DNA of 64,000 nt from Pleodorina starrii (Eukaryota; Chlorophyta; Chlorophyceae; Chlamydomonadales; Volvocaceae): contig BRXU01000067.1 of the NCBI GenBank assembly GCA_030267565.1, positions 62,001 through 126,000 on the forward strand. Reading direction: 5' to 3'. Below, piece after piece: positions 7,431 to 15,632 of the stretch. Under the pieces are notes generated by a model, which was not told the DNA's origin, did not search any database, and saw only the letters and a program-made list of their open reading frames with translations. How positions within the stretch are numbered: the stretch's first letter is position 1; every line of letters starts with the position of its first letter. The position numbers were made by a program, and so were the translations under genes.

Positions 7431-9898
7431 TGTTCGAGATCACCTACGACGAGGCGCTGCTGCTGGAGATCGCTGCCCGCTTCGATCTGCGCGAGCCCAA
7501 CCGACTGGCTCTGGCCGAGGTGGTGAAGGCCATCGTGGCTGCCGACGGGTCCTTCACCGAGATGGTGGCCGATCTGGCGACCGGTGTCGGCAAGACGTTC
7601 CTGATGTCCTCGCTCATCGACTACCTCGCCGCCCAGGGAGTGCGCCACGTCCTGGTGGTCACCCCCAACAGCACGATCCAGAACAAAACTCTGGCTAACT
7701 TCGATGAGGCCTCGGCCAAGTACGTCGCCGGCGCGGAGACCGTCCCGTTCGTCATCACCCCGGACAACTTTCAGCGCACCGAGGTCGGGACCGTGCTGCG
7801 GGATCCGGAGCGGCTCAAGGTCTTCGTTTTCAACGTTCAGCAGCTGATCCGTCCCAGCGACAAGGTCAGCCGCCGGGTGCGGGAAGAAGACGAGACCCTC
7901 GGGAACGCGCTTTATGCCTACCTGGAGCACACCGAGGACCTGTTCGTCATCGCCGATGAGCATCACATCTACTACGAGAAGGCCAAAGCCTTCTCCAAGG
8001 CCATCCGTGACCTGCACCCGGTCGCCCTGGTGGGTCTGACCGCGACCCCGGATGCGGCCGACATCCCCAAGATCGTCTTCCAGTACACCCTCGGGGAAGC
8101 CATCGCCGACGGGCATGTGAAGGTCCCGGTCATCGTCTACCGCAAGGACGGCACCAAGGACGAACGCACCCAACTGACCGATGCCTGCCAGCTGCTACGG
8201 GCCAAGGGCGCCGCCTACTCCCAGTACCGGGCCGTCGCCGGAGACGCACCACTAGTGCGTCCGGTGCTGTTCGTGGTCTGCCAGAGCATCGAGCACGCCG
8301 GGCAGATCGGACAGATGCTGGCCGGCCCAGGTTTCATCGGGGACCCCTCCGCGGTCCTGGAGATCACCTCGCAGTCCTCCGATGTGGCCCTGCAGGCGTT
8401 GGCCGACGTGGAACGGCCTGACTCTCCTATCCGGGCGATCGTGAGCGTGAACATGCTGCGCGAGGGCTGGGATGTGAAGAACATCGCGGTGATCGTGGCC
8501 CTGCGCAAACTGGCCTCCCAGACACTGACCGAACAGATCCTCGGACGCGGGCTGCGCCTGCCCTTCGGTCAGCGCACCGGCGTGCCCATGGTGGATCAGG
8601 TGGACCTGGTGGCGCACGACTCCTACCAGGCGCTGCTCGCCCAGAAAGACGTGCTGCGCCGGCGCCTGCAGATCCCAGCCGCCCAAACCGAGGTCGATGC
8701 CCAGGGCGCAGCCACCACCACGCCCCCCGCCGGCACTTCCTCCCCCGTCCCCCGACCGGTCGCGGATCCAGGATCCCTGTTTGATCCCCTGGCCGTGGAT
8801 CCGAACCAGGGTGATCTGTTCACCATGGCAGCAGAGCCCGATGAGGACCCCGCGGAGGCCACCCCGGTGCTGGTCCTCCAGGAGTCCCAGCAGCGGCAGG
8901 CCGTTCCTACTCCGGGGCCCCGTGTGCGCATCGAGGGCGCCCCGCGCATCGTCTTCCCCCGGCAGGAAGCCAAACTCGTCACCGCCCGGTTCTCGCTCTC
9001 CGACGTCCACGACGGGGACGCCGAGGCCGCCGGCGCCCGGTTCATCCGTGAAGTCCCTACCCTGATCTTCCGCGACGCCCTCGACGCACGTCGACGCAAC
9101 GGAGACGTCGCCATCGTCGTGGATCCACAAAAGAGCGAGGAAGCCCAACAGGAGGTGGCCAGCCTGGACACTGTCCGGGAGGAACTGACCCAGGCGATCA
9201 TGCGCCAACCCGAGGTCACCGCTGAGCGGCGGGAGAAGACCGCTGCCCGGCGGTTGGTCACCGCGTTCCTGCGCGGAGCCGGGGTGACCTCCACCGAGCA
9301 GGCAGCCGCCGAATGGGGTCAGCACCGTCGCCAACAGGCCGTCGAAGGCATCCGGCAGCTCATCCGCACCGCCATCGGCAACCAGAAGCAGGAACGCACC
9401 TACGTCCTCACCCCCGTGCCCCTGCCCCTGGAACCGGTCCTGGTGGACCCGGCCGCTCCGCACGCCTACGAGGACGACTACCGCAAGGGCGTGCACTTCC
9501 AGGGCTGGAAGAAGAACATCATGCCCACCGCCTCCTTCGACGCCAAGTCCACCGAATGGGCCCTGGCCCAGCTCCTGGACCGAGACGAAGAAATCACCTG
9601 GTGGCTGCGGGTTTACACCAGCGGCCAGGCCTTCATCCACACCGACACCGGACGCTACTTCCCCGACTTCATCGCCATCGACAAGCACGGCACTCACTGG
9701 GTGATTGAAGGAAAGTCCGATGACGACGCCCGGGACACGTCCGTGCTGACTAAGAAAGCTGCTGCCGAACGTTGGTCCCGCTTCATCCGCGACGAGGAAC
9801 AATTCGGGGCCTGGCGCTACGTATTCGCCACGGAGACCCACATCAAGCAGGCAGCTGGCTCCTGGAATGGGCTTCTGACATCCACTGACCCTCAGTAG
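7430..9898 (+). CDS. res: Type III restriction enzyme Res subunit (helicase-nuclease)
   Basis: ATG 7430 shares one base with the mod stop. The 822-residue protein has an SF2 helicase core with Walker A (TGVGKT, residues 51-56), a DEHH motif II near residue 176, motif III LTATP, and a motif VI-like QILGRGLRLP. A Pro/Ala-rich linker lies about residues 420-470. The C-terminus has a PD-(D/E)XK endonuclease signature, PDFIAID ... WVIEGKS, about residues 743-760. All expected motifs are present, so mod/res looks like a complete type III system. Confidence 0.93.
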   Translation: MFEITYDEALLLEIAARFDLREPNRLALAEVVKAIVAADGSFTEMVADLATGVGKTFLMSSLIDYLAAQGVRHVLVVTPNSTIQNKTLANFDEASAKYVAGAETVPFVITPDNFQRTEVGTVLRDPERLKVFVFNVQQLIRPSDKVSRRVREEDETLGNALYAYLEHTEDLFVIADEHHIYYEKAKAFSKAIRDLHPVALVGLTATPDAADIPKIVFQYTLGEAIADGHVKVPVIVYRKDGTKDERTQLTDACQLLRAKGAAYSQYRAVAGDAPLVRPVLFVVCQSIEHAGQIGQMLAGPGFIGDPSAVLEITSQSSDVALQALADVERPDSPIRAIVSVNMLREGWDVKNIAVIVALRKLASQTLTEQILGRGLRLPFGQRTGVPMVDQVDLVAHDSYQALLAQKDVLRRRLQIPAAQTEVDAQGAATTTPPAGTSSPVPRPVADPGSLFDPLAVDPNQGDLFTMAAEPDEDPAEATPVLVLQESQQRQAVPTPGPRVRIEGAPRIVFPRQEAKLVTARFSLSDVHDGDAEAAGARFIREVPTLIFRDALDARRRNGDVAIVVDPQKSEEAQQEVASLDTVREELTQAIMRQPEVTAERREKTAARRLVTAFLRGAGVTSTEQAAAEWGQHRRQQAVEGIRQLIRTAIGNQKQERTYVLTPVPLPLEPVLVDPAAPHAYEDDYRKGVHFQGWKKNIMPTASFDAKSTEWALAQLLDRDEEITWWLRVYTSGQAFIHTDTGRYFPDFIAIDKHGTHWVIEGKSDDDARDTSVLTKKAAAERWSRFIRDEEQFGAWRYVFATETHIKQAAGSWNGLLTSTDPQ

Positions 9899-10252
9899 AT
9901 CCATGAGCACGAGCGTTGGTTTTATTGCTGATTCATCAGTTCCTTGTTTCCCAGGGGGTCACCAGAGACGCCTGGGCATCAAGCAGTTCAGTCCCCTGGG
10001 ACTGTCCAGAGATTCGTTGGTTCTCCAATCAACCTTCGACGACGATCACAGGCTTCTAATGGTTGTCCTATCAATGAAAAAAGTGACAGGCAATTTACCG
10101 GTAGGGTAACCAGTGCGCGGAATCGCTCACCACAATCGGCGCCATTTCGACTTCCCCCAGAGAGCATGCGGGAAAGGAGGTCGGTGCCAGGGTTACAGCT
10201 TGTGGGCGTATTCCAGCGAAAGACATGACGAGACAAAGGGAAAGGTGTTGTG
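9899..10252. other. Intergenic leader before lsr2
   Basis: About 350 bases without a credible gene. Short open frames here lack coding character. The only recognisable element is a ribosome binding site (AAAGGGAAAGG) just ahead of lsr2. The lsr2 promoter must lie here, but I could not define it. Confidence 0.5.
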
Positions 10253-10582
10253 ATGGCACAGAGCGTGCAGATCATTCTGGAGGACGACCTCGAGGGTGGT
10301 CCCGCGGAGGAGACCGTCCAGTTCGGTGTGGACGGCCGGCAGTACGAGATCGACCTCTCTACTGCGAATGCGGAGAAGTTGCGGGAGGCCCTGCGCCCCT
10401 TCGCCGCCGCTGGCCGGCGGGCCCAAGGCAAGACCACCCGAACCACCGGGACCCGTTCTTCTACCGGTGGTAACCCGGAGACGGCGAAGATCCGGGCCTG
10501 GGCGAAGGAGAACGGGTACGAGGTCTCCGACCGCGGCCGGATCCACCAGTCCGTCAAGGACGCCTACTACGCCGCCCAGTAG
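10253..10582 (+). CDS. lsr2: Lsr2 nucleoid-associated xenogeneic silencer
   Basis: ATG 10253 follows a purine-rich ribosome binding site; the overlapping GTG at 10250 is less well placed. The 109-residue protein has the Lsr2 dimerisation domain (VQIILEDDLEGG ... VQFGVDGRQYEIDLS), a basic linker, and the C-terminal DNA-binding domain AKIRAWAKENGYEVSDRGRI. The RGR hook inserts into AT-rich minor grooves. It stands alone, with a strong terminator downstream. Plasmid copies of lsr2 are thought to limit the fitness cost of AT-rich cargo, and such cargo exists here near 1, 36-38 and 63 kb. Confidence 0.95.
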   Translation: MAQSVQIILEDDLEGGPAEETVQFGVDGRQYEIDLSTANAEKLREALRPFAAAGRRAQGKTTRTTGTRSSTGGNPETAKIRAWAKENGYEVSDRGRIHQSVKDAYYAAQ

Positions 10583-11046
10583 ACCCCCACTCCCCCACCC
10601 GGACACCCCCTCGGGCCTGACCGGGTGCTCCAGGACATCGGGATCTGATGCCGGCGGTCACGGCCGCGGCATTACCGAGGGAACGTCTCGGGGCAGGGCC
10701 CGGGTACGGGGGCCCGTGGTCCCTTCCGCACGATCAGCAGCCGGTGATGGGCTGAGGATCCGTTCCCGGTACGGTGCCCCCGGGACGCCCCGCGTCCAGT
10801 CTGGTCAGCGCTGGTCGTCCCTTTGGCGCCCGGGAACAGGCCTCGCTGGGGGTCAGCCCTGGCCCCTTGCGGACGGGGAGTGGGCACCCGCGTCGATCGA
10901 CGGCCAACGGGACCACCCACCCCATCCCGCCGTCTGTCCAAAGAATGAGGAACCCGGCCCACCAGCAGCGGTGAGCCGGGTTCCTTCCTCGCCGACCATG
11001 GGAAAGCCGCCCGCGGCCGGCCCCCTCCCCTATCGGGGGCCGAGGG
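10583..11046. other. GC-rich intergenic stretch between lsr2 and the first partition locus
   Basis: This is a convergent interval of about 460 bases. Apart from the bidirectional terminator at its right end I see no gene; open frames on both strands lack domain signals and coding bias. Confidence 0.5.
10948..10985. terminator. Strong hairpin between convergent lsr2 and partition genes
   Basis: AGGAACCCGGC and GCCGGGTTCCT form an 11-bp perfect stem with a 16-base loop. It lies between convergent genes and can serve both directions. No long T-run follows, as is common in high-GC actinobacteria. Confidence 0.75.
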
Positions 11047-11400
11047 TTATCGGTTGAGCTGTTGGGCGTAGGCGCGCACGGCGTTCTCGATCACTGCGCG
11101 GGTGGTGCCGTCGTGCTCGGTGAGCTCCTCGATCAGATCCGAGACGTCCTGGGCCACCCGCACCCCGAGCTGGATGGTGGGTTCCCGGCGCGGCCGGCCA
11201 CGGCCGCGCTTGGGCGCCACGGTTGTGGGTTCGGCCACCGGTGCCGCCTGCACCGGTGGGGACGAGACCACCAGTGTCGCGGGCTGGGGTGTCGTTGCGG
11301 GGGCTAGGGGTGTGTAGTCGACCGGGTCGATGTGCTCATCCGGGGCCGGGCGGGGCCGGCGGCGGGCCAGCGAGGCGGGACGCTCGGGCTTGTCGGTCAT
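11047..11400 (-). CDS. Ribbon-helix-helix partition protein (ParB/ParG-like)
   Basis: ATG 11400 (MTDKPERPASL) overlaps the upstream parA remnant by 4 bases; the longer frame from 11487 lies inside parA. The 117-residue protein has a flexible Pro/Ala-rich N-terminus, a basic AT-hook-like KRGRGRPRR, and a C-terminal ribbon-helix-helix fold (TIQLGVRVAQDVSDLIEEL ... VIENAVRAYAQQL). This matches small centromere-binding proteins that partner type Ib ParA ATPases. Its own ParA has lost the P-loop region, so the pair may no longer segregate the plasmid. Confidence 0.7.
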   Translation of the reverse strand: MTDKPERPASLARRRPRPAPDEHIDPVDYTPLAPATTPQPATLVVSSPPVQAAPVAEPTTVAPKRGRGRPRREPTIQLGVRVAQDVSDLIEELTEHDGTTRAVIENAVRAYAQQLNR

Positions 11401-11954
11401 CGCAGCACCTTCTTCGCGATCGCGGTGTAAGCATCCAGCGCTCGGGCGCCCTTGCGGTACTGGCCGTACCACTCCCCCGAGATCCACACCTCCTGCACGA
11501 TGGCCCGGTCCGGGATCAACGGCTCTAGGAACAACCCGGTGGCGCGCAGCTCTTCGAGGCTGGCCACCGCTGCCCGGCTCATGATCGTCTCCTTCACCCC
11601 ACCGACCACGATGCCGGCCTCGGTGAGGGTGTCTGGGGCGCCCAGTTGCTGGCGGTGTCGGCGGAACTGGGCGACCGTGCGCCGGGCCCCGTCCACCCCG
11701 TCGATGCCGTCACTGGTGGCGGTGGCGGCGTAGACCACGGTGTCCGCCGCGTTCAACGCCGACAGGGTGAGCGGCCCACCCTGCCGGTTCGGGCAGTCGA
11801 TGACCACCACATCTGCCTGAAGGCCGGTCAGGGAGATTTTCAGCCGCAACTCTGCGTGATCGGCCCGGTCGGCCTCGCGGTTGGATACGTTGCGGGCCGA
11901 GGGGATGACCCGGAGGTTGGGGTGCCACCCGCTGGGCACAGCGAGGTCCTTCAC
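11397..11954 (-). pseudogene. ParA-family ATPase lacking its N-terminal P-loop region
   Basis: The 185-residue open frame matches the C-terminal two thirds of an actinobacterial ParA. It has the Walker B strand ADVVVIDCPN, then a switch-like SALNAADTVVYAATATSDGIDG, and a typical C-terminus. Nothing resembling Walker A is encoded. An in-frame TGA lies just upstream of the GTG at 11954, and the promoter repeats of the second par locus begin within 45 bases. The 5' end therefore seems to have been deleted at a junction with the other partition locus. A separate P-loop-less function cannot be excluded. Confidence 0.7.
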
Positions 11955-11995
11955 GTAGACGCAGGAAGGGCGTCACCCACTCATCACAGCAAACT

Positions 11996-12028
11996 AGTAC
12001 CACACTGACACGGTATCGGTGTGGTACT
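11996..12028. promoter_or_regulatory. Inverted-repeat operator / centromere element upstream of parA
   Basis: AGTACCACAC (11996-12005) and GTGTGGTACT (12019-12028) form a perfect 10-bp inverted repeat with a 13-base spacer, 45 bases ahead of the parA start. Related GTAC-CAC units recur downstream of the operon at 13030-13050 and 13232-13310. Such repeats are the usual binding sites of ribbon-helix-helix partition proteins and serve as operator, centromere, or both. Confidence 0.65.
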
Positions 12029-12072
12029 ACTTTGGTACCGTTCTAGCATCACAACGGTGTTACTGTGGTGCC

Positions 12073-12708
12073 ATGATCATTGTCTTTGGGCATCAGAAGG
12101 GCGGAACGGGCAAGTCCACGCTCACCGTCAACATGGCCGTTGAGCTGCAACGGCAAGGAAAAGACGTGCTGTTGGTCGACGCCGACCCCACCATCCGCAC
12201 GACCTCGAACTTCACCACTGACCGAGAAGAGGCCGGACTCCCCTCGTTGCAGTCCGTGCAGAAGTCGGGATCACTACATAAGTTCCTGGAAGAATTTCGA
12301 CCTAAATTCGATCACATTTTGGTCGATGTCCCCGGTAAGGACTCCAAGGAGATGCGCACAGCACTCACCGCCGCGGACATGCTGATCAGTCCCACGCGCG
12401 CCACCCAAGCCGACCTCGACGCTGTGGCTGGCCTTCTGGAGACGGTCGAAGGTGCCCAAGACTTCAATGAGAACCTCAAATCGATGCTGGTTCTCAATTT
12501 CGTCTCCTCAAATGTATTCACCAAGGAACGAGAGGAAGCGCAGTCGTACCTCGAGGACTTCCCCCGAGTGCGACTTGCTGAAACCGTGCTGCATCAGCGC
12601 AAAGCTTTCGCCGACTGCTTGGCCGACGGCAAGGGAGTCGTAGAGATGCGCGATGCCAAAGCCAAGGCCGAGATCCAGCTGCTGACCCAGGAGGTCTTCA
12701 CATGGTGA
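12073..12708 (+). CDS. parA: ParA partition ATPase (type Ib)
   Basis: ATG 12073 places the deviant Walker A (KGGTGKST) at residues 9-16, as expected; the frame from 12019 would add 18 residues inside the operator repeats. The 211-residue length is typical of small type Ib ParA proteins. Further motifs are LLVDADPT (switch I) and HILVDVPGKD (Walker B). It overlaps the ribbon-helix-helix gene by 7 bases, making a compact parAB operon flanked by repeat clusters. It should move plasmid copies along the nucleoid. Confidence 0.88.
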   Translation: MIIVFGHQKGGTGKSTLTVNMAVELQRQGKDVLLVDADPTIRTTSNFTTDREEAGLPSLQSVQKSGSLHKFLEEFRPKFDHILVDVPGKDSKEMRTALTAADMLISPTRATQADLDAVAGLLETVEGAQDFNENLKSMLVLNFVSSNVFTKEREEAQSYLEDFPRVRLAETVLHQRKAFADCLADGKGVVEMRDAKAKAEIQLLTQEVFTW

Positions 12709-13001
12709 GGAAACGTGGCCCGGTTGCCGCCAATCGCGAGGAAGAGATCGAGCGGTTTGCCGCAGCAGCCGAACGCTCTGGACCCGTCACCCCCGAGCAG
12801 GGGCCACCCCTGAAGCCGTGGAAGCGGCGGGCTCGGATCGGAGCCAAGGTGAAGGGGTACAACTTCCGGTTCAACAACACCCAGCACGCCTTACTTAACT
12901 ATGCCGCTGAAGCTGAGGACACCTCTCAGCAAAAATTGATTGAAGAGCTCGTATGGCCAGTGCTGGAGGAACGATACGGTCAGAACGTGCCCCTCAAATA
13001 G
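12702..13001 (+). CDS. Small ParB/ParG-like centromere-binding protein
   Basis: The 99-residue basic protein starts inside the parA 3' end. The N-terminal half is charged and flexible (MVRKRGPVAAN). The C-terminal half (KGYNFRFNNTQHALLNYAAEAEDTSQQKLIEELVWP is the region, residues 52-87) fits a ribbon-helix-helix: a short strand then two helices. Position after parA and the flanking operator-like repeats identify it as the partition adaptor. It is unrelated in sequence to the 11047-11400 protein. Confidence 0.75.
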   Translation: MVRKRGPVAANREEEIERFAAAAERSGPVTPEQGPPLKPWKRRARIGAKVKGYNFRFNNTQHALLNYAAEAEDTSQQKLIEELVWPVLEERYGQNVPLK

Positions 13002-13007
13002 ACTTCG

Positions 13008-13050
13008 CCAACACCACACTGGTGTGGTGTTGGTACTACACCAGTACCAA
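13008..13050. repeat. Palindromic repeats directly after parAB
   Basis: CCAACACCACAC and GTGTGGTGTTGG (13008-13033) make a 12-bp perfect inverted repeat with a 2-base centre. It is followed at once by TTGGTACT-ACACC-AGTACCAA (13030-13050). The first may act as terminator and the second as partition protein site; both share the CCACAC / GTAC vocabulary of the parA operator. Confidence 0.6.
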
Positions 13051-13231
13051 CATGGTGCCGTATCGACAGTGGTCGGTACGGCATCTCCATGTCCTGGCAT
13101 CGCCGTGGGACAGCGAAACATCTCCTAGCAATCCCACCACCACCAGTCCCACTCGAGGGAATCCGCTGGGGTAGTTGTCCCTGCGAACACGACGTAGGGA
13201 ATGACCAGCTCCAGCGGGTCGAAAAACTTGA

Positions 13232-13310
13232 ACCATACTGTATTCGTACCATAGTAGTACCACACTAGTATGGTATGAGTACGGCACTAGTACGGCACTA
13301 ATGTGGTACC
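13232..13310. repeat. Iteron-like cluster downstream of parAB (candidate centromere)
   Basis: Within 80 bases there are a GTACCACACTA unit (13257-13267), two head-to-tail copies of GTACGGCACTA (13279-13289, 13290-13300), ACCATACT and TATGGTA inverted units, and GTGGTACC at 13303-13310. An 11-bp period is one helical turn, so bound protein would line up on one face. No gene lies in 13002-13418 on either strand that I can support. Confidence 0.6.
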
Positions 13311-13418
13311 AATCCTTGGCTGTCCCGACCTCTTGAAGTAATTCAGTGACCCACCAGTGCCAAGAAGATGTGTGACAGCTGTCGTTTCCTGACGCACCCC
13401 GGGGTGGTGAACTATCGG

Positions 13419-14681
13419 TCAGCTGACGGTGCGTAGTTCGTCCCAGTCGGTGGTGTACCTGGGGGAGAGGTCGGCTTGACGGTTGCCCCAGGGGTCGGGG
13501 GAGTGGGCGCCGAGTCGGCCCAGGGCGAGGGTGCCGGTGCCGAAGCGGCGGTTCACGGCATCGATGAGCTCCCCGAGGGGTGCGGGTTGCTCGAGGACTC
13601 CGGGCAGGATCGGGACGGCTCCGTCGGGGGCTAGGTCCAGGCACAGGATGCCGGCGCGCATGTAGGACATGCCGTGCATCAGCTTCGGCACCAGAGCGGC
13701 CCGGGCGGCGGCGACCAGGGGCCCGGGTTCGTTGGTGGGCACGGCCAGGCGCACCTGCGCCGAGACATTGTGGGTGGGTCCGGGCCGGTGTGGGGAAGTG
13801 GTGGCGAACACGGTGAGGCGCCCGGCGACCTCGCCCTCCTCCCGGAGCCTGCGGGAAGCGCGTTGGGCGAACTCGGCGACGGCTTGGCCGACGATTTCCG
13901 GGTCCCAGATCGGGTCCGGAAAAGACCGGGAGACCAGAATCTGCTGTTTGGTCGCTACCTCATCTTCGACGGGAATGGCGGGAAACCCGTTTAGCTCGAG
14001 CACAATGCGCATCTGCACCACCGAGAACTGGTGCCGGATCGCCACCGGGTCCGCGTCCCGCAGCTGCGCCACCGTCTCGATGCCCAGCGCCTCCAAGCGT
14101 TTGGCCAGCCGGCCGGCGATGCCCCAGACCTCGGTTACCGGCAACTGGACCATGAGTCGGTCCCAGTACCCGTCGGGGGCCTGATCCCAGTGCACGACCC
14201 CACCCGTGGCGGGGAGCTTCTTGGCGGTCTCGGTGGCGATCTTCGCCAGGGTCTTGGTGGGGGCGATGCCGATGCTTACCGGCAGCCCGACGTTGCGGGC
14301 GACGGTGGCCTTCAGCCGGCGCGCCCACCGGGCCTGCTCCGCCGGGGTGCCCTCGGGTGGGAGGAGGAAACACTCGTCGATGGAGTAGACCTCCTGGCCA
14401 CGGGCGTGGCGGGCGGCCAGCAGCATCACCCGCTCGGACAGGTCCGCGTACAGCTGGTAGTTCGAGGAGCGCTTGATCAGCCCCCACCGTTGCGCGTCGG
14501 CGCGCAGCTGGAACCACGGGTCGCCCATCCGGATCCCGAGGGCTTTGGCTTCGGGGGAGCGGGCGACCACGCAACCGTCGTTGTTGGACAGCACCACCAC
14601 CGGCCGGCCTACCAGGGAAGGCTCGAAGAGCGCCTCGGCCGAGGCATAGAAGTTGTTCACGTCCACCAGGGCAATCACCAC
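13419..14681 (-). CDS. umuC: UmuC-type Y-family DNA polymerase
   Basis: The 420-residue translesion polymerase opens with the catalytic Asp motif [16 protein letters not shown] and has the second active-site motif YSIDECFL about residue 98. A helix-hairpin-helix region ([19 protein letters not shown]) follows, then a little-finger domain ([17 protein letters not shown]). The length and the UmuC-type C-terminus separate it from DinB. It begins 21 bases after the umuD stop in the same operon and is controlled by the LexA box at 15142. With UmuD' it would copy over DNA lesions and raise mutation rate after damage. Confidence 0.93.
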   Translation of the reverse strand: MVIALVDVNNFYASAEALFEPSLVGRPVVVLSNNDGCVVARSPEAKALGIRMGDPWFQLRADAQRWGLIKRSSNYQLYADLSERVMLLAARHARGQEVYSIDECFLLPPEGTPAEQARWARRLKATVARNVGLPVSIGIAPTKTLAKIATETAKKLPATGGVVHWDQAPDGYWDRLMVQLPVTEVWGIAGRLAKRLEALGIETVAQLRDADPVAIRHQFSVVQMRIVLELNGFPAIPVEDEVATKQQILVSRSFPDPIWDPEIVGQAVAEFAQRASRRLREEGEVAGRLTVFATTSPHRPGPTHNVSAQVRLAVPTNEPGPLVAAARAALVPKLMHGMSYMRAGILCLDLAPDGAVPILPGVLEQPAPLGELIDAVNRRFGTGTLALGRLGAHSPDPWGNRQADLSPRYTTDWDELRTVS

Positions 14682-14702
14682 ACACCACTTCCCGCCGGCT
14701 GG

Positions 14703-15128
14703 TCAGTGGACGTGGCGGATTCCGTAGACCACCACACCCCAGATCACCAGCTCCGACAGCGACGGGACATCCACGTCGGGGTAGGCGGGGTTCTCCGGGT
14801 GCAGCACCACCCGGTCCGGGTAGACGTGCAGGGTTTTGATGGTGAAGTCCCCGTCCAGCACCGCGATCACCACATTGCCGTCGCGGGGGGTGAGGGAGCG
14901 GTCCACGAGCACTTCGTCCCCGGAGTAGATCCCGATGCCTTCCATGGAGTCTCCGGTGACGCGGAAGAGGTAGGTGGAGGTCACATCTCGGATCAGCACT
15001 TCGTTGAGGTCGATCCGCCCGTCGTCGAAGCTGTCCTGGGCCGGGGAGGGAAAGCCGGCCGGGACCCGGACCAGGACCGCATTCACCAGTACAGGGTCGT
15101 CAATGGTCAGTGGCACGGGGGGTCTCAT
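14703..15128 (-). CDS. umuD: UmuD-like SOS mutagenesis protein / LexA-type peptidase
   Basis: ATG 15128 (MRPPVPLTIDD) is preferred; an ATG at 15140 abuts the LexA box and leaves no room for a ribosome binding site. The 141-residue protein has the self-cleavage Ala-Gly in VPAGFPSPAQD, the catalytic Ser in GDSMEGIGI, and the catalytic Lys in FTIKTL. There is no helix-turn-helix, so it is UmuD rather than LexA. RecA filaments would stimulate its autocleavage. Confidence 0.9.
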   Translation of the reverse strand: MRPPVPLTIDDPVLVNAVLVRVPAGFPSPAQDSFDDGRIDLNEVLIRDVTSTYLFRVTGDSMEGIGIYSGDEVLVDRSLTPRDGNVVIAVLDGDFTIKTLHVYPDRVVLHPENPAYPDVDVPSLSELVIWGVVVYGIRHVH

Positions 15129-15141
15129 ACTTGCCACCATA

Positions 15142-15153
15142 GAACACTTGTTC
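15142..15153. promoter_or_regulatory. LexA (SOS) box
   Basis: GAACACTTGTTC, flanked by a CGA on one side, matches the actinobacterial SOS box GAAC-N4-GTTC. It lies 13 bases ahead of the chosen umuD start and in the divergent promoter region shared with the small gene at 15263. Confidence 0.85.
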
Positions 15154-15262
15154 GACAATATAACGACAGATCCATGATTAACCGTACGCATATACGATTC
15201 GACCGCTGCTAGTACTGCACAACATGACGGGCGACTAGGACATGCCAAGGAGGTTGCCTGCT

Positions 15263-15412
15263 ATGACGACCTACTGGGGGTCCGCATACCCGGCTGGGAA
15301 CCTCATCAACAACAGCTTCGCCGCCTTCGCCACGGACATCACAGTGACTATCCCGCCCACCGCTGCGGGGTTCACCTCGACCGGCTGCGGCGGTTGGGTG
15401 AAGATCGGCTAG
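15263..15412 (+). CDS. 49-residue protein of unknown function, divergent from umuDC
   Basis: This gene is too short for usual ORF cut-offs but has good signals: an AAGGAGG Shine-Dalgarno 7 bases before the ATG and a strong terminator 28 bases after the stop. The protein begins MTTYWGSAYPAGNLINNS and ends TGCGGWVKIG, with a Thr/Ala/Gly-rich middle. It has no signal peptide or membrane span and only one Cys. It is read away from umuD, so the LexA box at 15142 lies about 110 bases upstream and could control it. I do not recognise a family; a small SOS-linked peptide is a guess from position. Confidence 0.65.
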   Translation: MTTYWGSAYPAGNLINNSFAAFATDITVTIPPTAAGFTSTGCGGWVKIG

Positions 15413-15439
15413 ATCGAACCACTCACCCCACTACGAACG

Positions 15440-15478
15440 GAACGGGCCCACGATCCTGGAATGATCGCGGGCCCGTTC
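15440..15478 (+). terminator. Strong intrinsic terminator after the 49-residue gene
   Basis: GAACGGGCCC and GGGCCCGTTC pair perfectly and the stem continues (CGATC/GATCG) after one mismatch. It separates the small gene from the convergent restriction gene. Confidence 0.85.
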
Positions 15479-15632
15479 CTGAACAGGGGCTATCCCAATG
15501 TCCGGAAATCGCTAGTGGTCAGTAGTGGTCAGCGAGGGTCCTGCACACCGGCGTAGGCAGAATCCTCTTCTGTCGTTTCGCTTCGCTCGTGTCGACGCCG
15601 GACGAATACTGAGCAGATGCGACGGCTACTGC

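Noticed and set aside
10672..10962. Minus-strand 96-codon frame between lsr2 and the partition gene
   Set aside because: No ribosome binding site, Arg/Pro/Gly-rich, and it runs through the terminator hairpin.
13036..13644. Minus-strand 202-codon frame across the par repeats
   Set aside because: Half of it is antisense of, or out of frame with, umuC, and the rest is repeat DNA with no coding character.
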